DNA of 42,571 nucleotides, taken from Chthoniobacteraceae bacterium (lineage in GTDB: Bacteria; Verrucomicrobiota; Verrucomicrobiia; Chthoniobacterales; Chthoniobacteraceae). Within the stretch, counting starts at the first letter, position 1. Every line of letters starts with the position of its first letter. A program made the translations under genes and the position numbers. Below are positions 31,695 to 39,966 of this stretch, in pieces. The DNA is taken from contig CANJNZ010000039.1 of assembly GCA_947476045.1 (NCBI GenBank), positions 1 through 42,571 of the forward strand, given 5' to 3'. The notes beneath the pieces were generated by a model that saw only the letters and a list, made by a program, of their open reading frames with translations, was not told where the DNA came from and made no database searches.

Positions 31695-34462
31695 TACAGC
31701 ATTCCCACGCGTTTGCGAATGAGCCATTCGACAGTCAGAAGCAATACGAGCAAACCGAACCACCAACCGCTCTCCAGCAATGCGGTTTCACTTTCTTGAA
31801 CCTTGCCGGCGGCGAGCGGCTTCAGCAACTCTTCGACCTGGCCCACTTGCTCCTCACGGAAATACTGACCACCACTGGTCAAGGAAATCTGACGTAGCAG
31901 TTCTTCATTCACGCTGAGCAAAGTGCGCTCGATATTCAGACTGGCTTCCACTTTGAACTCCGTGCGCACCTTGATCTGTCCCACTGGCACTGCTGCGCTT
32001 TCGATAGTCACATCGTAGCTTCCTGTCTCCAGAGCCGCAGTTTTGCCACGATACAGCCCGCCCTCGGTAGGGGTCAGTTCTATCTTCGCTGCAACTTTTC
32101 CATCACGAGAAAGAACGGCTGTAACCGCCGCATCTGTCACCGGCTTACCTTCGCCACTGCGGATACGAACACGAATGTTTGCCTGCTCTCCGGGCTCGTA
32201 AGTGAGTTTGCCGGCATCGAGCGAAATGAGTTTATCCTGCATTGAGAATGGCTCTTCCGCGACGAATCCCGCAATCTGATTCCAGAATTTGACGTGGTAT
32301 TTGTCGGCAACTTCATAGCGCCAGCGCCACGAATCGTCAAACGCGTGGTAATACACTTTTCCCGCTCCAAAGCGTTGGAGAATTCCTAGCGGCACGCGCC
32401 CGCCTGTGGCGTCGGCATCAATAAGCACCTCCGCACCGGGCAGAGGCTTCACCCCGACAACGGACTTCGGCAATGGAAGTTTCGCCCACACTTCAGCATT
32501 CGCGCCGATTTCTCCGCTCAAGGCAAATGGAGCCAGTCCTGCCGCATTCGAAGTGAGGCCAAGTGATTTCAGACCAGTCGGCGCTTTATCAAGATATTCC
32601 ACTGGCAGCAGTGGTCCGAGCGGGGTGTCTGCATAATGGCGGAGGTGACCACGGGCTCCATCGATGAAAATAATCGCACCCCCGCGCTTGCCGACGAAAT
32701 CAGCCAGCCAGCGTTGCTCGTCTGCATTCAGCAATTCCTTCGGCACTTCACCGAAAATGATCAGCTCGTATGCATCGAGCTCGGCTTTCGTGCCGGGGAA
32801 TTTTCCATCTTTAGCCCTCTCGTCTTTGTCGCTGTCTGTAGTGCGAACAAAGCCCGCCCCGCGCATGCCTGCAATGGCTGCGTTCACATCCCACTTCTCA
32901 TCGCGCGAATAGAGGTTCTTCAAATAACGCGTCTCCCAACGAGGACGACCATCCACCAGCAATACCTTCCGCTTCTGCGTCACCGCACGGAAGCGAAGAC
33001 TGCTTTCGTTGTTGGTCAGTTCTCGCTCTCCGTCAATCGGCGAGACGCTGACTTTGAGATCCATCACCACTGCGAGCGATTTGACATCCTGTGCATTGCC
33101 CTTGAGCCGTTCGGCCGCCATTTCCTTGACGGAAAAATCAAACGGCACAGTGCGACTCGGCTTCCCTTCGCTAACGAGCGGGATTTCCTTAACGATCTTG
33201 TCGCCATCCTTGATGGTAAGTTTGTAGGGAAGATTGGCCGCAACCTCTTCCTTGATGATGATTTCGCCGCGTAAAACGTCTTCGTGATAGACGCTCTCGG
33301 GCGAGATTGTGCGCAGAATTGCAAGGTCGCGCGGCGCAACATGGCTGCCAGTGCCAAGTGCATAAACCGGCATTTTTTTAGCAGCCAAAATCTTTGCTGC
33401 CTCCACGGCAGATTCGCCAGCGTTTTGCTGGCCGTCCGTAATGAGCAGAACGGCACCCTTGTCCACTTTTTGTTCGTTACTCGCGCTAAAGGTCAAACCC
33501 ACCGTAAGGTTCGTGGTCGCGCCCGTGGGCTTGAGTAATGCAGTTGGAACTGGCGCATCTTTGGAACCGGATTGCCAGAGACGCTTCACTTCACCGTTTT
33601 CAAGACTCGCAAGTTGCAGGTCGAATTTTCCAGCGAGCTTGGCGAGCAAACGTTGCTCAGGCTTGCCTTCCAGCAACATGGCCTGAACGCGCTGCCAGCG
33701 CTGCAATGAGTCGAATTTTTCCAGCGCACTCTTGACTGCGGGGTTCGCCCCTTCGGCGTTGATGGTTTTCTGAAAAATATCCGCGATTTCCGTGGCCCAA
33801 CGCCCGGCAGACTCACCGAGTTTGGCGAGATCCTGAGCGGCGCGCTTGCCGTCATCCACACTCTTGATTTCGCGTGCAGCCAGTTCGGCGGCAGGTTTCG
33901 CGAGTTCCGTCTGGAAGCGGGTAAGTTGTTCTCCCTTCGCACTGGATTTTCCAAAGGAGCTGTCGGCCTTCGCCACCAGCACTCCGAAGTCGGTTGATAT
34001 CTTCTTTGCAACATCCACTGCGGGCGCGTCGTTCGACTTGGCGCTCTCTGCAATATTTCGTGCCTCTGCCAGCGCTGCGGATGCCTGTGGGAGATCGAGG
34101 TTAACAGCTCCGGGATCGAGCATGTTCAAACGCTCTAAAATCTGAATCTTCCGTCCGGAATCCATCCCTGGATCGGCGAGTTGCATACTCTCGGAGCCGT
34201 CGATCAGCACGATGAGTCGGGCAAGCTCTCCAATGACCTTGCGATGATGCAGCACCGGCCCTGCGATGAGCATGACGATCAAAAAAATCGCAAGCGCTCG
34301 AAGCAGAGGCAGGAGAAACCGGAATAGAGGCCTCATGCCGCCAGTATCGCGGCGATAGAGCAGCCATGCTGTAATTGCGAGCACGGCTGCAGCTGTCAGT
34401 CCGACATACCAAGGCCAGTCTCCAATCCAGCGAAGTGTAGTGGTTACTTTTTCGCTATTCAT
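31694..34462 (-). CDS. Membrane vWA-domain protein with GATase-like region (BatB/aerotolerance type)
   Basis: The 922-residue protein has N-terminal helices at about 19-36 and 48-71, then a von Willebrand A domain with MIDAS motif D88-G-S90-E-S92 (LIVLIDGSESM). A long helical insertion (about 110-290) interrupts the vWA fold, which resumes at VLLITDGQQNAGES. Next come beta-rich segments and a glutamine-amidotransferase-like domain (KVLLVDGRPRWETRYLKN, then YELIIFGEVPKELL and FVGKRGGAIIFIDGARG), an Ig-like carboxypeptidase-regulatory-type region, and a C-terminal helix (WWFGLLVLLLTVEWLI). vWA proteins of this type pair with MoxR ATPases and DUF58 proteins. Its start overlaps the stop of the upstream BatA gene as ATGA, indicating translational coupling. 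Substrates are unknown. Confidence 0.88.
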   Translation of the reverse strand: MNSEKVTTTLRWIGDWPWYVGLTAAAVLAITAWLLYRRDTGGMRPLFRFLLPLLRALAIFLIVMLIAGPVLHHRKVIGELARLIVLIDGSESMQLADPGMDSGRKIQILERLNMLDPGAVNLDLPQASAALAEARNIAESAKSNDAPAVDVAKKISTDFGVLVAKADSSFGKSSAKGEQLTRFQTELAKPAAELAAREIKSVDDGKRAAQDLAKLGESAGRWATEIADIFQKTINAEGANPAVKSALEKFDSLQRWQRVQAMLLEGKPEQRLLAKLAGKFDLQLASLENGEVKRLWQSGSKDAPVPTALLKPTGATTNLTVGLTFSASNEQKVDKGAVLLITDGQQNAGESAVEAAKILAAKKMPVYALGTGSHVAPRDLAILRTISPESVYHEDVLRGEIIIKEEVAANLPYKLTIKDGDKIVKEIPLVSEGKPSRTVPFDFSVKEMAAERLKGNAQDVKSLAVVMDLKVSVSPIDGERELTNNESSLRFRAVTQKRKVLLVDGRPRWETRYLKNLYSRDEKWDVNAAIAGMRGAGFVRTTDSDKDERAKDGKFPGTKAELDAYELIIFGEVPKELLNADEQRWLADFVGKRGGAIIFIDGARGHLRHYADTPLGPLLPVEYLDKAPTGLKSLGLTSNAAGLAPFALSGEIGANAEVWAKLPLPKSVVGVKPLPGAEVLIDADATGGRVPLGILQRFGAGKVYYHAFDDSWRWRYEVADKYHVKFWNQIAGFVAEEPFSMQDKLISLDAGKLTYEPGEQANIRVRIRSGEGKPVTDAAVTAVLSRDGKVAAKIELTPTEGGLYRGKTAALETGSYDVTIESAAVPVGQIKVRTEFKVEASLNIERTLLSVNEELLRQISLTSGGQYFREEQVGQVEELLKPLAAGKVQESETALLESGWWFGLLVLLLTVEWLIRKRVGML

Positions 34463-36654
34463 ACTTTACGGCGTCCACGGGCGAACATTTGTTGTAGGAT
34501 CAATTCCCCGAACAGAAGGACGAGGAGGATAAAAAGGGCCAGCTTCCAGATTTCCTGACCGTAGCGTTGCGCCTTGTCCAACGCTTTGAATTCTTCTGCA
34601 CTATGCACAAGTTGCAGACCATGTGTCTTGGCGAAGGCTTTGATCTCAGACTCGCTCATTTTAGTCATGTCGGATTCACTGCGCTCCGCATTCACCACGT
34701 AATGCACGGGCTCTCCGCCCGGTGCCTGAAGTTTGTAGAGGCCAGGACGCTGGGTTTGCGGATATTCGACAACTCCGCGTTCGCCTTTCTTGACGACGGG
34801 CACTTCTACGATGCTTGTGTCGGGCAAGGTGAGTGTCGCTTTTTTGCCGGCTGTGTCTGCAGGCAGGAAGCTAACGAGCTGTTCTCCGACTTGCAGGTTC
34901 CGCGGCGGATAAACGTTGGAGGCCAGATAGACGCAGAGTCGCTGAATCAACGGGAGATAAGAAGGACGTGCGGGGATGTTGTTCCAATCTGAATCCAGAG
35001 TCGTCGAACATGCGATCACGCGTCCTTCGCCGTAGGTCTTTTCGACGAGAAAAGGGTCTCCGTTGTCGAGCCGTGCAAGCACAGTTGGATCATCTGGACC
35101 ACCGGAACGCTCCGCTGGTTTCAGGCGGAACCATGCTTTGATTTCCGCATCGTTTAAATTGCCATTGCGCGGGTCGTTGAAAAGCTCCAGTGCCGGATGG
35201 CCAAAACGCTGACTGGCAACTTTGGCCAGATTGGCGCCGGGCTTTGAACCTGCTTCTGCTTTTGCATTTGGGTCTCCTGCCATTGCGCCCAATTGGAGCG
35301 GAGCCAGTTTTCCAAATGGCCCGTTCCACCATGCGGCGTCAGTGCGGTCACCGGTGAATACCAGCAGACCTCCGCCCTGCTTCACAAAGGTCTCTAGCGC
35401 CTTCATTTGCTCGTCATTGAGTTTAGCAACATTGGCGAGGACGACGACAGATGACTCAGAGATGCTTTTCGCGTTCACAGCCTCGACGGGCATCGCCTTT
35501 GCCTGAATCAAATCAGCCTGCTCCACCTTGCCGGAGAAAAATGGCGAGAGTGCGATCTGGGCAAAACCGGTTTCGCTTTTCAAATCATCAGCCGTCGCGC
35601 CGGGCGCTCCGTCCACGAGAAGCACAGACAGTTTGTCTCTGACTGGAATGCTGGCGAGATAGCGGTTGTCCGGCTTTACGGAATCGGCCTCGGTTTCGAT
35701 CTCGATGAAATGCGATCCGGGTTTATCGAAAGTGTGTGTGAATAGCACCTGACCCTGCGATCTGGCAGCGAGTGAGAGCTGCGAACCCGCTGTGCCGGGC
35801 TTTTCCTTTCCATCAACTTTCAGTGTGACGCGGAGGTCGGGCCGGGCCGTATCACCGAAATTGCGAATGTTTGCGCGAATCTGAACTTTCTGACCAACGC
35901 CGACCATCAGTTTGGTGAAGTCGAGCGACTCGACAGCCACGTTTTCCTTTACCTCTACGCCGACATCCCAAAGGGTGACTGACGGAGGAACGCGGAGTTG
36001 CTTGAGTCGTTCCAAAGACTGGTTGATTAGCTTTTCATCCGTTTCGGGAAAGCTGACCTTTTGAAAGTCCGTCATCAACACGACCTGACGTGCATTTCCA
36101 GTCATCTTGTCGAGCGTGCTCGCCACAAAATCGAGCGCTGCTGGCACTCGTGCGACGCCATAGCCAGAGCCAACCTTGGCCAGTGACTTGGTGACGCTGG
36201 AGATGTCGCGAGTGGACTGGTCTAGCAGACCGCGTCCTTCGCCCATCAGAAAAACATATGCCTCTGATCCGTTCTTGAGTTCGCCCACCAATCGCTCTGT
36301 TTCATCACGGGCTATACTGAAGTTTGTCTTTCCAGCTCGTTCTGCTTCCATCGAGTAGCTGTTGTCGAGCAGCACGACGGTAGATGTAGGCTCTTCGCCC
36401 AACATGCGTTTTGCGCCCTGCCAGACGGGACGCGCCATCATCAACGCGAGAATCGCGGGAATCGCGCAACGAACGGCAAGGAGAATCCACTGCTCGATCT
36501 TAATGCGCTTCTGGTTGGTCCGCAGCACCGCGACGAGGAGGTGCATGGCTCCCCATGGCACGATCTTGAATCGGCTCTTGTGGAAAAGGTGAATGATAAG
36601 CGGAATCGAAAGCGCGGCCACGCCGCCGACCATGGCGATATTGAGAAAGTTCAT
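34459..36654 (-). CDS. BatA-type aerotolerance protein with vWA domain
   Basis: The 731-residue protein opens with the BatA N-terminal membrane region (MNFLNIAMVGGVAALSIPLI, then HLFHKSRFKIVPWGAMHLL and a second helix at about 56-76). The vWA domain follows, with MIDAS D97-N-S99-Y-S101 (VVLLDNSYSM). An Ig-like CARDB-type segment lies at about 235-340 (FGDTARPDLRVTLKVDGKEK), then a GATase-like domain (LSVLLVDGAPGATADD, FVKQGGGLLVFTGDRTD) and a C-terminal helix at about 702-722. Such proteins act at the membrane with MoxR ATPases; in Bacteroides a related cluster affects oxygen tolerance. The start overlaps the DUF58 stop by four bases (ATGA). Confidence 0.9.
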   Translation of the reverse strand: MNFLNIAMVGGVAALSIPLIIHLFHKSRFKIVPWGAMHLLVAVLRTNQKRIKIEQWILLAVRCAIPAILALMMARPVWQGAKRMLGEEPTSTVVLLDNSYSMEAERAGKTNFSIARDETERLVGELKNGSEAYVFLMGEGRGLLDQSTRDISSVTKSLAKVGSGYGVARVPAALDFVASTLDKMTGNARQVVLMTDFQKVSFPETDEKLINQSLERLKQLRVPPSVTLWDVGVEVKENVAVESLDFTKLMVGVGQKVQIRANIRNFGDTARPDLRVTLKVDGKEKPGTAGSQLSLAARSQGQVLFTHTFDKPGSHFIEIETEADSVKPDNRYLASIPVRDKLSVLLVDGAPGATADDLKSETGFAQIALSPFFSGKVEQADLIQAKAMPVEAVNAKSISESSVVVLANVAKLNDEQMKALETFVKQGGGLLVFTGDRTDAAWWNGPFGKLAPLQLGAMAGDPNAKAEAGSKPGANLAKVASQRFGHPALELFNDPRNGNLNDAEIKAWFRLKPAERSGGPDDPTVLARLDNGDPFLVEKTYGEGRVIACSTTLDSDWNNIPARPSYLPLIQRLCVYLASNVYPPRNLQVGEQLVSFLPADTAGKKATLTLPDTSIVEVPVVKKGERGVVEYPQTQRPGLYKLQAPGGEPVHYVVNAERSESDMTKMSESEIKAFAKTHGLQLVHSAEEFKALDKAQRYGQEIWKLALFILLVLLFGELILQQMFARGRRKV

Positions 36655-37556
36655 GCCTTGCCAAGCCTCCGTGTCATGTAGGCAGCGAGTGCCTTAGAAT
36701 ACGACTCATCGGTGCACATCGGCACGAGGTCGATGTGATGCCTGCGGCAACCTTTTACCAATTCGTCACGAAATACACCGAGGTTCTCCATATAAGCCTG
36801 ACGGAGCATCACAGGATCGAGGAGATGCTTCACGCCTGCCTGCTCAAGGCAGTCAAACTGCGTCCAGCCCTTGAAAGGAAACTCCAACTCATCGCGATCC
36901 CAAATTTGGAATACGATGATCTCATGCTTGGCATGGCGGAAATGCGCCATTGCCTTGAGGAATTTCGCGACCTCACCGAAGCAATCAGAAATGATGATCA
37001 GGAGGCCACGACGATGCAGTTTAGGGACAAGGTTATGAAAAACTTCACCCATTTCAGTTTCGCCGCCTGGCTTGCCCTTTTCCAACTCATCAATGATGAG
37101 GCGAAGATGGCTTACCTTCGAACGTGGCGGGATATAACGGCGAATGTCCGTATCGAATGTCGCCAATCCTACGCCGTCGGCCTGATGCACCATCAAGTAT
37201 GAAAGGCACGCAGCGAGCCGGGTTGCGTATTCGTATTTGGTGACGCCCCCTGTTTTGCTGCCTGCGTAGTTCATCGAACCGCTACGATCCAGGACGATCG
37301 TCGAGCGAAGATTGGTTTCCTCCTCGTATTCGCGGATATAGTAGCGATCGCTGCGTGCGAAAACACGCCAGTCAATATGCCGGATTTCATCGCCCGGCAC
37401 ATACTGCCGGTGCTGTTTGAATTCCACGCTGTAGCCTTTGTGAGGCGAGCGGTGCAAACCTGTGGTAAAACCCTCCACGATCTGCCGTGCAAAGACCTGC
37501 AGGCTTGAAATCCGCTGCAGGTCGGACGGTTCGAGAAAGTCCGAGACGTGGGCCAT
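36651..37556 (-). CDS. DUF58 domain protein (MoxR-associated, vWA-like)
   Basis: The 301-residue cytosolic protein has the DUF58 signature (YVPGDEIRHIDWRVFARSD, residues 52-70) directly followed by a vWA-like fold with metal-binding motif D90-R-S92-G-S94 (IVLDRSGSM). The later segment RRGLLIIISDCFGEV is the second half of the Rossmann-like core. DUF58 genes almost always lie next to moxR, as here (21 bp downstream of it), and the product is thought to be a MoxR partner. The gene overlaps the following BatA gene by four bases. All expected parts are present and no truncation is seen. Confidence 0.93.
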   Translation of the reverse strand: MAHVSDFLEPSDLQRISSLQVFARQIVEGFTTGLHRSPHKGYSVEFKQHRQYVPGDEIRHIDWRVFARSDRYYIREYEEETNLRSTIVLDRSGSMNYAGSKTGGVTKYEYATRLAACLSYLMVHQADGVGLATFDTDIRRYIPPRSKVSHLRLIIDELEKGKPGGETEMGEVFHNLVPKLHRRGLLIIISDCFGEVAKFLKAMAHFRHAKHEIIVFQIWDRDELEFPFKGWTQFDCLEQAGVKHLLDPVMLRQAYMENLGVFRDELVKGCRRHHIDLVPMCTDESYSKALAAYMTRRLGKA

Positions 37557-37577
37557 TCGAGTTTTGAGGTCTCGAAA

Positions 37578-38615
37578 TTAGAGTGAGCGCTTCGCTTCGC
37601 CGCGAGGCACAGCTTTGAGAATGCGGGTGACGACTTCGTCCACCGTGATTCCTTCGGCTTCCGCGTTGAATGTAGGAACAACGCGATGACGCATGACCGG
37701 AAGCGCGACAGCCTCAATGTCATCAATGGTCACATGGAAGCGGCCTTTCAACACGGCGCGCACCTTACCGGCGAGGACGAGGTTTTGGCACGCACGCGGA
37801 CCCGCGCCCCATGCGACGAGATCTTTTACGAAAGGTGCTGCATCGGCTTCGTTCGGACGCGTATTGCGGACTAGGTCGAGGACGAAATCCATCACGTGAT
37901 CCGGAACCGGAACTTTGCGAACAACTTTTTGGAGTTCGAGAATTTCCTGCCCGCTTAGCACAGCATCGATCACTGCGCTGAATGTTCCCGTTGTGCGCTC
38001 AACGATCTGCTTCTCCTCGGCGCGGCTCGGATAGCCGACTTTGACGAGGAAGAGGAAACGGTCGCGCTGCGCTTCAGGCAGCGGGTAGGTTCCTTCCTGC
38101 TCAATCGGGTTTTGCGTCGCGAGAACGAAGAACGGCTGATCAAGTTTCAGCGTATGACCGCCTACCGTGACGCTGCGCTCCTGCATAGCTTCGAGCAATG
38201 CAGCCTGCGTTTTCGGAGGAGTGCGGTTGATTTCGTCCGCGAGGAGCATCTGCGAGAAAATCGGGCCCTTTTGGAATACGAACGAACGGCGTCCAGTCTC
38301 CGGATCTTCCTGAATGATGTCCGTGCCGGTGATGTCGCTCGGCATCAAGTCAGGCGTGAACTGAATGCGGCGGAAAGTCATGTTCAGCGTTTTTGCCAGC
38401 GTGCTGACCATCGCAGTCTTTGCGAGACCGGGCACACCCTCGAGCAGACAGTGTCCGCCCGCGAGCACTGCAATGAGGAGTTCCTCGATTACGGCTTGCT
38501 GTCCGACGATGAATTTACCCATCTCGGCCGTGATTTTGTTATATGAACTCACGAGCAGGGCAGCGGCTGCCTTGTCGTCGAGTTGATTGATCGGTGTGGT
38601 TGCAGTGGTGGTCAT
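37578..38615 (-). CDS. moxR: MoxR family AAA+ ATPase
   Basis: The 345-residue cytosolic AAA+ ATPase has Walker A GVPGLAKT (60-67), Walker B LLADEIN (124-130, Asp127-Glu128), the sensor-1 region [20 protein letters not shown] (166-185) with Asn169, and a C-terminal lid domain with the sensor-2 region. MoxR proteins act as chaperone-like motors together with vWA partners, for instance in metal insertion or maturation of enzyme and envelope complexes. It heads the tightly packed set moxR-DUF58-BatA-vWA. A 98-bp spacer with a hairpin separates it from the upstream anti-sigma gene. ATG 38615 has no evident Shine-Dalgarno sequence. Confidence 0.95.
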   Translation of the reverse strand: MTTTATTPINQLDDKAAAALLVSSYNKITAEMGKFIVGQQAVIEELLIAVLAGGHCLLEGVPGLAKTAMVSTLAKTLNMTFRRIQFTPDLMPSDITGTDIIQEDPETGRRSFVFQKGPIFSQMLLADEINRTPPKTQAALLEAMQERSVTVGGHTLKLDQPFFVLATQNPIEQEGTYPLPEAQRDRFLFLVKVGYPSRAEEKQIVERTTGTFSAVIDAVLSGQEILELQKVVRKVPVPDHVMDFVLDLVRNTRPNEADAAPFVKDLVAWGAGPRACQNLVLAGKVRAVLKGRFHVTIDDIEAVALPVMRHRVVPTFNAEAEGITVDEVVTRILKAVPRGEAKRSL

Positions 38616-38642
38616 TGGTGGTTCTGAGTCTCTATAAAATGT

Positions 38643-38667
38643 GCCACTCGCATTAATAGCGAGCGGC
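38643..38667. promoter_or_regulatory. Hairpin in the spacer between anti-sigma gene and moxR
   Basis: GCCACTCGC (38643-38651) and GCGAGCGGC (38659-38667) can form a 9-bp stem with one mismatch around the loop ATTAATA. On the transcribed (minus) strand it is followed by ACATTTTATAG, only weakly T-rich. It may attenuate or process the transcript between the sigma/anti-sigma pair and moxR, or be an operator. Confidence 0.45.
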
Positions 38668-38713
38668 GCTTTGTGATTAAATCTGTGGGTTTAAAAAGCC
38701 TTAGTCATTAAAA

Positions 38714-39268
38714 TCACATTTCCGAAATATCGGGAACGGTTGCCGTGGAATCCCACGTTGTCGGTGTGCAAACTGCGGGCGCTGCGGCAAGCTGCCATTC
38801 AGCACTACTCACGGGTTTGCGACTTTGGATGCGCGCTATGAATTCCTCCGCTGTTTGTGCAAAGCCCTTTTCACGAACGTTCGCCACGAGCGTCCCCACT
38901 TGTTCGCCAGCAGCAGCCAGCTTTTCCGCGGTGCCGCCATTCTGCCAGAAGGACGGACGCATCACTGCATATCCAATCCCCGCCGCGAGTAATGCGAGCG
39001 CCGCCGCCTGCTGTAGTAGTAAGCGAAAATTCCAGCGAGGCACGTCGAGCACCTTCGAGCGCTGCGATTCATCAAGCACGAGCAAAGCCTGCTCCTCCTG
39101 AAGTTCATACCCCTCTTTCAGCATCTCGCTGAGTTCGAGCATTTGATAAACGTCGTTACGGCACTCCTCGGAAACGCCAAGCATGCTCTCAACATGGAAC
39201 CGCTCTTCCGGCGGCAGCTCGTTGAGTGCGTAGTTCGTTAAGTCTATGTCTGTTACTTTTCCTCTCAT
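38714..39268 (-). CDS. Anti-sigma-factor-like protein, single transmembrane helix
   Basis: The 184-residue protein has an N-terminal helical segment DLTNYALNELPPEERFHVES with VSEECRNDVYQM (about 9-46). This is the 'Y-A-L-x-E-L...E-R-x-x-V-E' pattern seen at the N-termini of anti-sigma factors and of planctomycete/verrucomicrobial vWA (YfbK-type) proteins. One hydrophobic helix at about 84-104 separates it from an 80-residue periplasmic part with no recognised domain. No zinc-binding HxxxCxxC motif is present. Coupling to the sigma gene (10-bp spacing, with an AGGA Shine-Dalgarno at 39277-39280 overlapping the sigma stop) supports an anti-sigma role. The call rests on context and topology. Confidence 0.72.
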   Translation of the reverse strand: MRGKVTDIDLTNYALNELPPEERFHVESMLGVSEECRNDVYQMLELSEMLKEGYELQEEQALLVLDESQRSKVLDVPRWNFRLLLQQAAALALLAAGIGYAVMRPSFWQNGGTAEKLAAAGEQVGTLVANVREKGFAQTAEEFIARIQSRKPVSSAEWQLAAAPAVCTPTTWDSTATVPDISEM

Positions 39269-39276
39269 TGGTTCCG

Positions 39277-39280
39277 TCCT
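39277..39280 (-). promoter_or_regulatory. Ribosome binding site of the anti-sigma gene overlapping the sigma stop codon
   Basis: AGGA on the minus strand lies 8 nt before ATG 39268 and overlaps the TAG stop of the sigma gene. It is one of few recognisable Shine-Dalgarno sequences in the window and implies translational coupling of the pair. Confidence 0.5.
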
Positions 39281-39839
39281 AGGAGGCGGCTAGTTTTGCT
39301 AAATAAATGATCTTCTCGTCTTTTTCGTCGCGTTCCATCTTGCCGCGCAGATTGCGCATCGCGGCATTGAGGATGAAGCCGACATTTCCGACGCTCAGCC
39401 CGGTAATCTCGCTGATTTCCTGATAGCTGTGGTTGCCATGGAAACGCAGGCGCACGACCTCCTGCTGATTCTTCGGCAACGTCATCACATGCTCCATCAA
39501 ACGCGTCGCCGTCTCGCGGCGGGCCATGTCTTGCAGAGGCGTGATGTTTTCCACCCTGTGGTGTTCAAATTCCTGATGCTCCACGTAAATGTAGCGATCC
39601 TCTTTCTTCAGCGATTTCAGCGAGCAATTGCGGCACACCGTGAAAAGCCACTGCGAGAGATGTCCCTCGATTTTTGCCTGCTCCTGCGTGTGCAGTCGCA
39701 TGAAAGTTTCCTGCACGATATCCTTCGCACGATCGAGATCGTGCACGATGCTGAGCGCGTATTGCAAAAGTGGACGCTCGAATCGTTCGAGCGCGCTCAT
39801 CACCCATGCGGATTTCTTTTTGGCTTTAGAGAGAAACAT
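39279..39839 (-). CDS. ECF-like sigma-70 family RNA polymerase sigma factor
   Basis: The 186-residue protein has sigma region 2 at about 20-82 (LQYALSIVHDLDRAKDIVQE, TFMRLHTQ, LSQWLFTVCRNCSLKSLKKE) and region 4 at about 118-168 (LPKNQQEVVRLRFHGNHSYQ, then EISEITGLSVGNVGFILNAA) with the helix-turn-helix. Regions 1 and 3 are missing, as in ECF (group 4) sigma factors. It is the first gene of the minus-strand array and is coupled to an anti-sigma-like membrane gene, so it probably directs transcription of this or other envelope loci when released. ATG 39839 is used; the ATG in the same frame at residue 14 is an alternative. Confidence 0.92.
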   Translation of the reverse strand: MFLSKAKKKSAWVMSALERFERPLLQYALSIVHDLDRAKDIVQETFMRLHTQEQAKIEGHLSQWLFTVCRNCSLKSLKKEDRYIYVEHQEFEHHRVENITPLQDMARRETATRLMEHVMTLPKNQQEVVRLRFHGNHSYQEISEITGLSVGNVGFILNAAMRNLRGKMERDEKDEKIIYLAKLAAS

Positions 39840-39882
39840 ATTGGTTTCTGGCTCAATAACCCGATTCGCGAAATTTACTGAG

Positions 39883-39901
39883 AACTTTTTTAAAAAAAGT
39901 T
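39883..39901. other. A/T-only palindrome between MFS gene and sigma gene
   Basis: AACTTTTTT is followed directly by AAAAAAAGTT, a near-perfect palindrome within the 127-bp spacer downstream of the MFS gene and upstream of the sigma gene, both on the minus strand. It could act as a weak terminator or a bent promoter element. With no GC in the stem neither is certain. Confidence 0.4.
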
Positions 39902-39966
39902 TTGCCGTGAATCTACTGCCACCCGCCGAGTCGCATGAATGCTAGCTTTCTGACCAATTGCCCAAG

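Noticed and set aside
39883-39901. Rho-independent terminator behind the MFS gene
   Set aside because: The palindrome has a single G-C pair per arm, so it would be a very weak terminator; kept only as an A/T palindrome.
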